Origin: an uncultured Candidatus Melainabacteria bacterium
GTDB taxonomy: Bacteria; Cyanobacteriota; Vampirovibrionia; Gastranaerophilales; Gastranaerophilaceae
NCBI GenBank assembly: GCA_937898445.1
Contig: CALEJY010000188.1
Coordinates: forward strand, 1-37,351
DNA length: 37,351 nucleotides
Direction of reading: 5' to 3'
The position numbers were made by a program, and so were the translations under genes. The notes below the pieces were generated by a model. It had not been told where the DNA came from. It saw only the letters and a list, made by a program, of their open reading frames with translations, and ran no database searches. The number at the start of each line of letters is the position of its first letter. The stretch's first letter is position 1. Of the stretch, positions 6,096 through 13,056 are shown in pieces.

Positions 6096-7811
6096 TTAGG
6101 AGAGAAGATAGTTAATATCATCAATACTTACTTTGCCATCCACAAGGGCATCTGCAATCTGTCCTTTCTTTTCTACTAATTCTTCTATACGTTCATCAAT
6201 TGTATCTCTACAGCATAATGTGATTACTGATACGGTTCCTTTTGTTCCAATTCTGTGTGCTCTATCTTCTGCTTGTGCTTTTAATGCCATATTCCAAGGG
6301 CTGTCTAAAAAGATGACATTCTGTGCCGCTGTTAATGTAAGTCCTGTTCCCATTGCTCCAATAGTTCCAATTATAACCTTGCATTTATCATCAGTTTGGA
6401 ATCTTTCAACCTCTTTCATGCGTTCATCAGCTTTCGTTGCTCCTGTGATATATGCAGGATGATAAGATTTCAATTTCTCTCTTGCAACTTCCGTCATTGA
6501 TTCCCAGTTACTAAAGATGATAGCTTTCTGTCCACTTGCAACAATCTCTTGCACTAATTCAATCATTCTTTCCATTTTAGCAGACTCTTGAATTGTATTG
6601 GATAAAATTCCTGTCCATCCAGTTGCTTGTCTCAATCTAATCATCATAGAAAGCGGGTTATTTGAGAATTTAATCTTTTGTAATTCTGACATAACACCGT
6701 TATATACCTCTTTATATATCTGATTCTGCTTAGGTGTCATATCTACATATTCAATCTTTCTAATCTTTTCCGGTAAGTCAAGAACTTCTGTTTTTAATCT
6801 TCTAAGCATGATATTATCCATCATAGCTCTAATTTCTTCCAAATTCTTATATCCAACAACCTGTGAACCACCCCATCCGCCTAAAGTACAATAATGCTGT
6901 TTGAACTGATAAAAGCTATGATTCTCATATCCTAACCATTTCATAGGAAAGTATAAATCAAGTGGATTGTTCATAAGAGGTGTTCCACTCATAGCAACCA
7001 TATATTTTGCAGTAACATTTATCATTGCTCTACTCTGTAAGGATGTAGGTTCTTTTGATTTGTGGCATTCATCAAAGGCAATTACCGAGATTGTTCCGTT
7101 TTTGCAAAGTTCCTGTAATTTTTCTGCAATCGGGAAATGATATTTACTTTTGCTTATCTTTTCAGCTCCGGCTCTTAATGTTTCAATATTTGTTATAATG
7201 TATCGGCAATCTGGAAGATTGTCTAAATCTGCAAGCTTATCTTTTGTACTCCCCTCGTATGCTTTTCCAGTTGTCTTTCTAAAACGTGTACCTAATACCC
7301 ATCCTTTTTCATTTGAATGTATTCCGATTTCTGACTGCCAGTTATATTTTAATGAATTAACTCCGCATACAATAAGAACTTTATTTATTGTGTCGGTTTT
7401 TTCAAGACAGCCTACAAAGTCTATAATTTGCTTTGTTTTACCAAGTCCTTGGTCATCACATAAGAGAAATTTCTTTTTATTTAATCCAAATCTTACGCCA
7501 TCAATCTGATGTCTGAATGGCTTTGTCTTAAATTCAAAGTCTTTTGGAATATCAACCTCAAATTCTTGCTTGTGTAAATCTTCATAAATACCTTCAATTT
7601 TGATTTCTTCATTTTCAAACTTATTACACAAGCCTATTATATTGTTTATAGGCATCTCCCAAGTATGATTCTCAGGATTATAAATTCTTGTTCCCATCTG
7701 CTTGATGAATGAAACAATATCCGGGTTATAATCGAAACTTACAAATGCACTCTTTTTTACTAAAATATTGTTGGAGAGCTTATCAGGCTCTCCGATATGT
7801 ATTTTAATCAT
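6096..7811 (-). CDS. SNF2-family DNA translocase/helicase with HARP-like N-terminus
   Basis: A 571-residue superfamily 2 ATPase. Motif I is DDQGLGKTK (119-127), motif II DECH (247-250) and motif III SGTP (275-278). Motif VI lies in AEDRAHRIG, near residue 520, and the segment NVIFLDSPWN precedes it. The first 75 residues (SFDYNPDIVSFIKQM, then YNPENHTWEMP) resemble the HARP module of annealing helicases such as SMARCAL1, which binds fork DNA. A role in fork restart, strand annealing or branch migration is inferred. The gene has a strong AGGAGG site and forms a short operon with its own shared-type promoter and a terminator. Confidence 0.88.
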   Translation of the reverse strand: MIKIHIGEPDKLSNNILVKKSAFVSFDYNPDIVSFIKQMGTRIYNPENHTWEMPINNIIGLCNKFENEEIKIEGIYEDLHKQEFEVDIPKDFEFKTKPFRHQIDGVRFGLNKKKFLLCDDQGLGKTKQIIDFVGCLEKTDTINKVLIVCGVNSLKYNWQSEIGIHSNEKGWVLGTRFRKTTGKAYEGSTKDKLADLDNLPDCRYIITNIETLRAGAEKISKSKYHFPIAEKLQELCKNGTISVIAFDECHKSKEPTSLQSRAMINVTAKYMVAMSGTPLMNNPLDLYFPMKWLGYENHSFYQFKQHYCTLGGWGGSQVVGYKNLEEIRAMMDNIMLRRLKTEVLDLPEKIRKIEYVDMTPKQNQIYKEVYNGVMSELQKIKFSNNPLSMMIRLRQATGWTGILSNTIQESAKMERMIELVQEIVASGQKAIIFSNWESMTEVAREKLKSYHPAYITGATKADERMKEVERFQTDDKCKVIIGTIGAMGTGLTLTAAQNVIFLDSPWNMALKAQAEDRAHRIGTKGTVSVITLCCRDTIDERIEELVEKKGQIADALVDGKVSIDDINYLLS

Positions 7812-7824
7812 TTACTAATTCCTC

Positions 7825-8073
7825 CTAACAACTGCAATGGCATCTAACTTTTTTATAGCTTGTATACTTTCTTCCTTTACAAATATCAATATAAATATCT
7901 AATATAGGATATACTATTTCACCTTTTATATTTTCAACTGGAACTGTACTTTGAAAAGTTCTTAAATAAGTTGATGTACATTTAGTTTTCATATTATAAT
8001 GATGTTTATCTCCCCAAGGTCTAAATATACATTCTCCTATTTTTATATCATCAATGCTTTCCATTACTTTCAT
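7825..8073 (-). CDS. Small Cys/His-containing hypothetical protein
   Basis: An 82-residue basic protein with a CHCSC C-terminus and further Cys and His residues that might bind metal. No family is recognised. There is no clear ribosome binding site, but a 14-codon leader ORF with a good site lies just upstream, so coupling or an alternative start (ATG at residue 4) is possible. It precedes the SNF2 helicase gene in the same operon. Confidence 0.55.
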   Translation of the reverse strand: MKVMESIDDIKIGECIFRPWGDKHHYNMKTKCTSTYLRTFQSTVPVENIKGEIVYPILDIYIDICKGRKYTSYKKVRCHCSC

Positions 8074-8091
8074 AGGGCAATCTAAATGTTT

Positions 8092-8136
8092 CTACCATTT
8101 TTCTATGTCATTTTTTAATATTGTTGATACTATCAT
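8092..8136 (-). CDS. Possible 14-residue leader peptide
   Basis: An ATG with a strong AAAGGAG site lies about 35 bases downstream of the 8.2-kb promoter and is followed by only 14 codons before TAG. It may be a leader peptide controlling the downstream genes, or a remnant of a longer gene. Length alone gives little support. Confidence 0.3.
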   Translation of the reverse strand: MIVSTILKNDIEKW

Positions 8137-8168
8137 GTAAAATTTCTCCTTTCCTTTAATGTATTTAT

Positions 8169-8197
8169 ATTGTAATACATAAAAGTAAAAATGTCAA
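8169..8197 (-). promoter_or_regulatory. Shared early promoter with TGTATTACA core (8.2 kb)
   Basis: TTGACA (8192-8197) and TACAAT (8169-8174) are separated by 17 bp on the minus strand, with ATGTATTACAATAT across the -10. It lacks the downstream GTTAAGAGATAAC element of its sisters. It lies between a terminator and the SNF2 operon. Confidence 0.82.
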
Positions 8198-8219
8198 GTG
8201 TTTTTATGTATTTTTACAT

Positions 8220-8248
8220 AAAAATAAGGGAGAAATAAATCTCCCTTA
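8220..8248 (-). terminator. Intrinsic terminator after the 8.9-8.3 kb genes
   Basis: A 9-bp stem TAAGGGAGA/TCTCCCTTA with a 6-nt loop is followed by TTTT on the minus strand, just after the stop codon at 8253. It ends the long late operon ahead of the next early promoter. Confidence 0.85.
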
Positions 8249-8252
8249 TACA

Positions 8253-8588
8253 TTAAATGATATTTGGTTGTGTTATATTTTGCAATGATTCAAGATGTTT
8301 TTTGAATATTTCCTTTTCTTCTAAATTACAAGACATATATAATTCAGATAGCATTTTCCGTATTGTGGAAAGCAGAATTTCAAGATTTTCTTTCGTTCTA
8401 TTTCTCATATAAGAAACGAACAAACTTTGAATATCTGTTATCGTTTCATCTACATTACTTTCTGGCACTAAGTCAATATTCATCTTATCAATCAAGGCTA
8501 AAAGAATAAAGGCGTCAACATCAAAGTGCTTTTTGAGTTCATTTTCCGCCAGTTCTTTAGCTATTGGAATACTTTCTTGAAATGTCAT
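8253..8588 (-). CDS. Hypothetical helical protein
   Basis: A 111-residue, mostly helical acidic protein of unknown family, with an AAAGGA site. It is the last gene before a terminator, 13 bases downstream of the ferritin-like gene. No membrane segment, signal or catalytic motif is visible. Confidence 0.68.
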   Translation of the reverse strand: MTFQESIPIAKELAENELKKHFDVDAFILLALIDKMNIDLVPESNVDETITDIQSLFVSYMRNRTKENLEILLSTIRKMLSELYMSCNLEEKEIFKKHLESLQNITQPNII

Positions 8589-8601
8589 ATAAAATCATCC
8601 T

Positions 8602-8901
8602 TTACATCAGTAGCATCTGTTTGACCCAAGCTGTACGCTCTACATATTCCTTGTGGCATTTTTCCCACTTTTCACGCATTTCCTCAGTAGGCTGAAATAC
8701 TTTGGAAAGTTCTTCTATCTCCTGAGTAGCCTTCTCATGCAGATAACCAGCGTGTTTTAATTCATCACCAGCCATTTCTTTGAAACGATTAGCCCACTGC
8801 GTATTTCCTTTAGCTTTACATTCAATATATTTTTCTGCGTACTCTTTAGCGCCTTCCACTTCTTCCATGATATGCTCTGCATACTTCTTAATCTTTGTCA
8901 T
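8602..8901 (-). CDS. Ferritin-like/rubrerythrin-like small helical protein
   Basis: A 99-residue, all-helical protein with an AGGAGGTG site. It carries E-x6-YAEKYIE near residues 14-26 and a DELKHAGYLHEKA segment near 46-58, that is, an E-x-x-H pair as in ferritin-like and rubrerythrin-like four-helix bundles. At this length it could hold two helices per monomer and need to dimerise, or be a metal-free relative. Iron handling or peroxide protection is a possible role but unproven. It sits in the accessory cassette downstream of the lysis genes. Confidence 0.65.
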   Translation of the reverse strand: MTKIKKYAEHIMEEVEGAKEYAEKYIECKAKGNTQWANRFKEMAGDELKHAGYLHEKATQEIEELSKVFQPTEEMREKWEKCHKEYVERTAWVKQMLLM

Positions 8902-8912
8902 AAAAACACCTC

Positions 8913-9323
8913 CTAGCAGATTTTTGTTACAACAATATCTACATCACCAACCCAAGCAACTCCAGTATTTACAAACTGAATGATTGTAGGTGCATCACAA
9001 CATCTACAAGAATCGTTATCTTTGACTTGAACTAGTGTTGTGATTGGAAGACTAAAAGCTGTATCAATAGTCTGTCCTGCAAGTGTTCTTGTTGCTTGTG
9101 GCTGTGGAACTCCGTTCTTTGTCATTTCAACTGTAACTGCTCCGGCTGTTGATGCAAGTCCTGTTGCTCCCACAGAAATCTCATATACTCCACACTTATT
9201 AAGTTGAATTGATGATACTCCGTTGAGTTCAGCAGTACATCCCTTTTTAAGTGTTACAGAATTAAAAGGTAAAACTCCTGTAGTTGCGAGAATTGTTTGA
9301 TTTTTTGAATAAGCTTCTAACAT
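8913..9323 (-). CDS. Jelly-roll (C1q/BclA-C-like) virion or surface protein
   Basis: The start at 9323 is chosen because GGAG lies eight bases upstream; six extra N-terminal residues are possible. The 136-residue protein is almost all beta: alternating short hydrophobic strands, GVYEISVGATG, TVEMTKNGVPQPQAT and a C-terminal VDIVVTKIC. This pattern resembles C1q/TNF-like or BclA C-terminal jelly rolls, which form trimers. A CRCC group lies near residue 103. It could be a head decoration or fibre tip. A conditional-looking terminator lies directly upstream, so its expression may be tuned separately. Confidence 0.68.
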   Translation of the reverse strand: MLEAYSKNQTILATTGVLPFNSVTLKKGCTAELNGVSSIQLNKCGVYEISVGATGLASTAGAVTVEMTKNGVPQPQATRTLAGQTIDTAFSLPITTLVQVKDNDSCRCCDAPTIIQFVNTGVAWVGDVDIVVTKIC

Positions 9324-9341
9324 AATTATATCTCCTTTCAT

Positions 9342-9392
9342 TAAAAAAGAGGATACTATATTAGTATCCTCTGTATTGGCATACTAATATGC
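9342..9392 (-). terminator. Terminator with competing anti-terminator arm (possible attenuator)
   Basis: On the minus strand AGAGGATACTA and TAGTATCCTCT (9348-9358/9362-9372) form an 11-bp stem followed by six T residues, a strong intrinsic terminator. Upstream ATATTAGTAT (9381-9390) is perfectly complementary to ATACTAATAT (9358-9367), which includes part of the terminator's 5' arm. The two pairings are therefore mutually exclusive. The terminator ends about 20 bases before the next start codon, leaving no room for a promoter between. Confidence 0.75.
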
Positions 9393-9409
9393 TCAGTTAC
9401 CTTATAAAA

Positions 9410-10015
9410 TTACACGTTTACACATCCGCAACCATTTGTGAAAGCCGGACTATAGCCTGCTGTATAAGTGGTTGCATTTGGATATCTGATTACTCCACAC
9501 ATAGCGGACTGAAGCTGTAACTGGTTCACCTGAGCCTGCAAGCTGTCAATCTTATTCTGTGCCATTGCATCAAGAATCTTCTGTGTCTGAGCTGTTGTAT
9601 TAGCATTAATAGCGGCTGTATTAATAGCTCCGTTATAATTAACACCATCAATAGCTCTCTGTGTTGTACAGCAACAATCAGCAACCTGTTGCTGAACTGT
9701 GTTGAAGTTTCTCAATGTTTCATATCCCATGTTACAGATACCGTTCTGCAATCCCTGATAGTCATGCTGAAGATTATCATTTAATCTACCAACTGCATTC
9801 TCAAGATTGTTGAAATTCATAGCGTTACAAAGACCTGCTTCTGTAACCGGTTCTCCATTTACATTTCTTGCTCCTCCAAAGAAGCCACCTCCACCAATAA
9901 GTAAGAGGATTAAAAGTGCGAAAATCCACATTCCGCCACCACCTGCACCACCGAACATACCATCTTTGTTGTCTGTAACTGCGGCAATGTCTGCTAAAGA
10001 TACTCCATCTGTCAT
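9410..10015 (-). CDS. Gly-rich, single-pass membrane protein with Cys-rich C-terminus
   Basis: A 201-residue protein. After about 20 polar residues comes a glycine cluster flanking a hydrophobic stretch (MWIFALLILLLIGGGGFFGG, about 29-48), a likely transmembrane helix. The rest is Asn/Gln-rich and helical with several cysteines, including a CCC group near 114-116 and a CGC group near the C-terminus. I know of similar genes in gut Firmicutes phages, but no function is established. It has a strong GGAG site and is followed by a terminator with attenuator features. Confidence 0.75.
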   Translation of the reverse strand: MTDGVSLADIAAVTDNKDGMFGGAGGGGMWIFALLILLLIGGGGFFGGARNVNGEPVTEAGLCNAMNFNNLENAVGRLNDNLQHDYQGLQNGICNMGYETLRNFNTVQQQVADCCCTTQRAIDGVNYNGAINTAAINANTTAQTQKILDAMAQNKIDSLQAQVNQLQLQSAMCGVIRYPNATTYTAGYSPAFTNGCGCVNV

Positions 10016-10065
10016 AGTAGTATTCTCCTTTCATTTTTTAATATTTATATGATTTTGCAAAATCC

Positions 10066-10281
10066 TCATTTTAATTGAGACATAAATTCATCTACATTTA
10101 TACCTCTTTGCTTACATATAGAACGAACTGCCTGTTCTGGATTCATTCCTTTTCCACTTAACATTCCCATAATTCCTCGGACTTGATTTAAGTTTCCCAT
10201 CATAGCTTTTGCCTGATTAATTATCTGTGGATTTATCTGTTGTGAGGTTTGATTTTGTCCTTGAAATAGACTGCTTGCCAT
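10066..10281 (-). CDS. Small hypothetical protein (Gln/Met-rich N-terminus)
   Basis: A 71-residue protein with a Gln/Asn/Met-rich first half and a conserved-looking C-terminal helix pair (MNPEQAVRSICKQRGINVDEF). It overlaps the upstream gene by 65 bases and has an AAGGAG site ten bases before its ATG. Its partners in the cassette suggest it works with the glycine-rich membrane protein; its role is unknown. Confidence 0.7.
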   Translation of the reverse strand: MASSLFQGQNQTSQQINPQIINQAKAMMGNLNQVRGIMGMLSGKGMNPEQAVRSICKQRGINVDEFMSQLK

Positions 10282-10615
10282 TGTTCATCAGCTCCTTCTT
10301 AAAATCTTCAAATTCTTGTCTGCTTATATAGTCAGTATTTTGTGTTGCGGTTGTATCTTCTCTTACTTCTGTGAAAGAAAATGTTCTTATACTAGGAAAA
10401 CCTGCCCCGTCTGTAGTTTTGACATACATTATATCTTCGTTTGTATCAAATAAAGCTACAGTAGAGTTAGCACTCATTTGATATGCTTTAGCCCCTTCTA
10501 TTCCATTAACTCTTATAAGGTTCTGTGTGATTTGCTGTGGAAATGGTTGATTGTTCATTGGTTGATTGTAATAAGGTGTCTGTCCCAAAAGACTTGCATA
10601 CGGATTTTGAAACAT
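10217..10615 (-). CDS. Conserved-type gut-phage protein of unknown function
   Basis: The ATG at 10615 is preferred (AGGAGG seven bases upstream); an ATG at 10636 overlaps the upstream stop. The 132-residue product has a Pro/Gln/Asn/Tyr-rich N-terminal 35 residues, then a beta domain (NLIRVNGIEGAKAYQM, TVALFDTNEDIMYVKTTD), then a charged helical tail. The architecture suggests a surface or virion-associated protein, but no family is certain. Its 3' end overlaps the next gene. Confidence 0.72.
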   Translation of the reverse strand: MFQNPYASLLGQTPYYNQPMNNQPFPQQITQNLIRVNGIEGAKAYQMSANSTVALFDTNEDIMYVKTTDGAGFPSIRTFSFTEVREDTTATQNTDYISRQEFEDFKKELMNNGKQSISRTKSNLTTDKSTDN

Positions 10616-10632
10616 TGTCATTCCTCCTAAAT

Positions 10633-10779
10633 TCATTTATTAGATTTCGGTAATTGCGAACAAATTGTACTGGATTCTTCATTCAATAACTCCTCTTGAG
10701 TGCGTAGAACTACTCTCAATATCGTAAGTATAGGAATATCTCTTAGTTCTTTACTATTAATGATATTAAGAATATTCAT
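10633..10779 (-). CDS. 48-residue hypothetical protein
   Basis: A short gene with a near-perfect AAGGAGGA site and a stop that overlaps a possible ATG of the next gene (ATGA arrangement). The product is helical with a hydrophobic centre (DIPILTILRVVL). It is the first gene after the terminator at 10.8 kb. Length and coupling support it being real; function is unknown. Confidence 0.55.
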   Translation of the reverse strand: MNILNIINSKELRDIPILTILRVVLRTQEELLNEESSTICSQLPKSNK

Positions 10780-10813
10780 ATTCACTTCCTCCTTTTTATA
10801 CTTTAATTATAAA

Positions 10814-10842
10814 CAAAAAAGACTACATATAAATGTAGTCTT
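10814..10842 (-). terminator. Intrinsic terminator after lysis-region HTH gene
   Basis: A 9-bp stem AAGACTACA/TGTAGTCTT with a 6-nt loop is followed by TTTTTT on the minus strand. A TATAAT lies just beyond (about 10804-10809) without a convincing -35. A weak promoter for the next genes is possible but not supported. Confidence 0.8.
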
Positions 10843-10866
10843 AATGTAAGATAAATGTATTCAATT

Positions 10867-11067
10867 TTAGATAACCTTTATGATTTTCTTATTCACTTTT
10901 TGGCTTAATTTTCTCGCCCAATCTCTTGAAATATTCAATCTTTCTGCTATCTCATCAAGTGTCAATCCCTTTGCTCTCAAATCAAACAAGTAACCTTCAA
11001 GAACGGAAAAATTACACGATTTTCTAAAATGTTCAAGTTCAGGTTCCGTGAAATCTGCTATAATCAT
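10867..11067 (-). CDS. Small HTH protein (sigma region 4-like)
   Basis: A 66-residue protein with a clear helix-turn-helix in its C-terminal half (GLTLDEIAERLNISRDWARK), like sigma-70 region 4 or LuxR/Trp-type helices. Its ATG overlaps the stop of the small basic ORF upstream (ATGA). It lies at the end of the lysis operon, followed by a terminator. A role as a late regulator is plausible; no target is visible. Confidence 0.68.
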   Translation of the reverse strand: MIIADFTEPELEHFRKSCNFSVLEGYLFDLRAKGLTLDEIAERLNISRDWARKLSQKVNKKIIKVI

Positions 11068-11156
11068 CTATGATTTCTTCTTCCTGACCTTGTGCCTTTT
11101 GTTTTGCCCCCTCGAGGACGTCTTACTGTCTTCTTTACTTTAACACTAGCCGCCAA
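11064..11156 (-). CDS. Short highly basic peptide overlapping two genes
   Basis: A 30-residue ORF starting with TTG at 11156, nine bases after GGAG; longer in-frame versions start upstream (to 11249) inside the previous gene. The product is arginine/lysine-rich (KVKKTVRRPRGGKTKGTRSG), like an RNA- or DNA-binding arm. It could instead be translated as a frameshifted extension of the preceding 74-residue membrane protein. Its existence is suggested mainly by the tight ATGA overlap with the next gene. Confidence 0.35.
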   Translation of the reverse strand: MAASVKVKKTVRRPRGGKTKGTRSGRRNHR

Positions 11157-11370
11157 TCTTAACATCTCCATTTCCACTATATATTGCATTACTGTCATCA
11201 TCTGCACTAAGCTCGGTAGTAACGGTTTCCACTGGTAAGCACCACGCATACAGCCAAGCTATATTAGTGGCAAATAATAATGCTATAGTTATTATCCACA
11301 TTATGAACCATCTTTTAGAAGTTCTTTTTACTTCGTGCAAAAGTTCCGTTGCTAAAGAATCGTTATCCAT
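11146..11370 (-). CDS. Small single-pass membrane protein near holin
   Basis: A 74-residue protein with one transmembrane helix (about residues 22-44, FIMWIITIALLFATNIAWLY) after a short charged N-terminus, and an acidic, Gly-rich outer tail. It has a GAAAGGAG site and follows the holin-type genes. Similar small genes are common beside Firmicutes phage holins; a role in lysis timing or membrane attachment is inferred from position. Confidence 0.7.
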   Translation of the reverse strand: MDNDSLATELLHEVKRTSKRWFIMWIITIALLFATNIAWLYAWCLPVETVTTELSADDDSNAIYSGNGDVKIGG

Positions 11371-11373
11371 ATT

Positions 11374-11703
11374 TTAATCTCCTTTCAACAATTCCTGATG
11401 AATTTCCTGTAATTGATTTTCCGTATTTTTTAATCTGGTATCTATAACAGAAACAGCTGTTTCAAGATTATATGTTCTCTCTACTACTTTGTTATGTTTT
11501 TCAACGTTAGAATTGAGAATTTTTATATCATTTTGAATTAAAGCAATGTTGCCTTTCATTTCCTGTGTTGATAAGTGTTGTTGTTCCTTCAATTCCATTA
11601 TAGAGCCGTTGTATTGCTTCTTGCTGGTGTAAATAACGCCGGCAAGTGCTAGGCTTCCTGTGACTGTGGCTGATATAATAGAAGCTACTATTACGTCAAC
11701 CAT
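11374..11703 (-). CDS. Membrane-anchored coiled-coil protein of lysis cassette
   Basis: A 109-residue protein with an N-terminal transmembrane helix (about residues 4-26), then a long heptad-rich coiled coil to the C-terminus. This resembles XhlA-type or similar holin-associated proteins, though the order of helix and coil is reversed relative to XhlA, so I do not assign that name. It shares one base with the holin gene and lies between it and another membrane protein. Confidence 0.68.
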   Translation of the reverse strand: MVDVIVASIISATVTGSLALAGVIYTSKKQYNGSIMELKEQQHLSTQEMKGNIALIQNDIKILNSNVEKHNKVVERTYNLETAVSVIDTRLKNTENQLQEIHQELLKGD

Positions 11704-11990
11704 TAAACTGTCTCCTTATTTTTATTCTTTGCGGCTTCAATTACATTACGGAAAGCCTCATATAATCCGGTGGAAGCTAATCCACTAAATAATCCTGTAA
11801 GGATTACTTCCGGAGTTATATTAGCTTTATTAATCCAGATACTTAATCCAGTACCCAAAACACCCATTATGAGCGGAATGAATTTATTCAACTTTGTACT
11901 TGGTATAAGATTTTTGAGTATAAATCCAGTACATAAGCAAATTCCTACTATAATAGGACAAGCGTAAGTTGATAAGAATGATAAATCCAT
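11703..11990 (-). CDS. Phage holin (holin_5_2-like)
   Basis: A 95-residue protein with two or three hydrophobic segments: about 10-30, 38-54 and a third amphipathic Gly-rich stretch around 62-80 (GLFSGLASTGLYEAF). It ends in a short charged tail. This is the arrangement of the small phage holins that permeabilise the membrane so that endolysin can act. It has a GGAGG site and lies directly downstream of the endolysin gene. The family name is from memory of the pattern. Confidence 0.78.
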   Translation of the reverse strand: MDLSFLSTYACPIIVGICLCTGFILKNLIPSTKLNKFIPLIMGVLGTGLSIWINKANITPEVILTGLFSGLASTGLYEAFRNVIEAAKNKNKETV

Positions 11991-12034
11991 AAGTCCTAAC
12001 CTCCTTTCATTATGATTATATCAAAATCTTAGAC

Positions 12035-13027
12035 TTAGTCAAGTTGCTTACCTGACTTGTCATAGATGTGATAACCTTTATTCTTGTTTCTTTCCCATTC
12101 ATCAAATGCTAATGCGAATGAATGGAATGACCCTTTGCTTGATTTTTCATCATAAAATGATGTTCTAACTCTATAATAATCCTTACTTGTACTAGGATAA
12201 GAAGCACAGCTGTATCTTGCAAGTTCTGTTTTAACTGTAATCTGTTTAGTGTTTGTCAGCTTAACATTATCAACGTATGCTTCTACATTGTATGTTCCGT
12301 CAGCTAATGCCACCGGGCAAGTATCACTGAATCCCACTTTGTCTGTTGGATAACCTGCTTCTAATACGTCTATTCTTGACTGATTAGCTTTTATATCATA
12401 AAGATAATAGTTCACACCAGCTTTGGATATTTTGATTTTGACATCTTGGCTTCCACCATATGTCCATCCGCTGATAAATAATCGGTCTTTGCCGTCCATT
12501 TTAGCAACGTCTAAGAAACCTACAACGTTTTTGCTAGCTTCTGCAATCGGCAAATCTGCGTCAAGGTAAGGTTCAGGGTTAAGCCATTCAAAATTCCTTG
12601 TATCGTGAATACCGATTGTCACATTAAGGCTCTTATATTTCCTAACCTCAAAATGAACGTGTGCTCCATAACTGAACCCTGTATTTCCCATATATCCTAT
12701 AACAGTTCCTTTAGCAACTTTCTGCCCTTGTTTGACAGCTACGCTTCCTAAATGGGCGTACAAGGTAACATAATTGTCCTCGTGTTGTATCATAACATAA
12801 TTGCCATAACCCATTCCCTCTGGGTCATGAACACAATTCGTTCCGGTCATTTTGTCCATAACTTTGACAACTATTCCGTCAGTATGTGCGATAATGCTAT
12901 CGCACTGATTGGTTTTCTTTACCACATCAACACCGATAGCCCATCCATTTCCCGAATGAACCTTATCATAATGTTGCTGATAGGATTGTGTAATTTGATT
13001 TTCTCCTGTTCTTAATATTCTTGACAT
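12035..13027 (-). CDS. Endolysin, M23-type peptidase with C-terminal binding domains
   Basis: A 330-residue protein whose residues 20-130 form a lysostaphin-like M23 metallopeptidase: G-V-D34, YAHLGS (His92) and AHVHFE (His123, His125). The usual first zinc ligand in H-x-G-x-D is alanine (A-I-G-V-D); His24, ten residues before D34, may replace it. A beta-rich domain (about 165-265) and a C-terminal aromatic/basic domain (about 270-330) are probably for cell-wall attachment. There is no signal peptide, so export would need the holin. It lies between the tail-tip gene and the holin, with an AAGGAGG site. Confidence 0.85.
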   Translation of the reverse strand: MSRILRTGENQITQSYQQHYDKVHSGNGWAIGVDVVKKTNQCDSIIAHTDGIVVKVMDKMTGTNCVHDPEGMGYGNYVMIQHEDNYVTLYAHLGSVAVKQGQKVAKGTVIGYMGNTGFSYGAHVHFEVRKYKSLNVTIGIHDTRNFEWLNPEPYLDADLPIAEASKNVVGFLDVAKMDGKDRLFISGWTYGGSQDVKIKISKAGVNYYLYDIKANQSRIDVLEAGYPTDKVGFSDTCPVALADGTYNVEAYVDNVKLTNTKQITVKTELARYSCASYPSTSKDYYRVRTSFYDEKSSKGSFHSFALAFDEWERNKNKGYHIYDKSGKQLD

Positions 13028-13056
13028 TTTTATTTCCTCCTTTTTTCTTAGTGTCT

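Noticed and set aside
9807..10052. Open frames on both strands overlapping the Gly-rich membrane protein gene
   Set aside because: They arise from the Gly-codon run; only the minus-strand 201-residue frame has a good start and operon spacing.
10804..10835. TATAAT after the 10.8-kb terminator considered as a promoter
   Set aside because: No acceptable -35 lies at 16-18 bp spacing, so it was not listed as a promoter.
11290..11305. Isolated TTATCCACA match (and one near 31113)
   Set aside because: Single DnaA-box matches are expected by chance in AT-rich sequence; only the 24.2-kb group is clustered.
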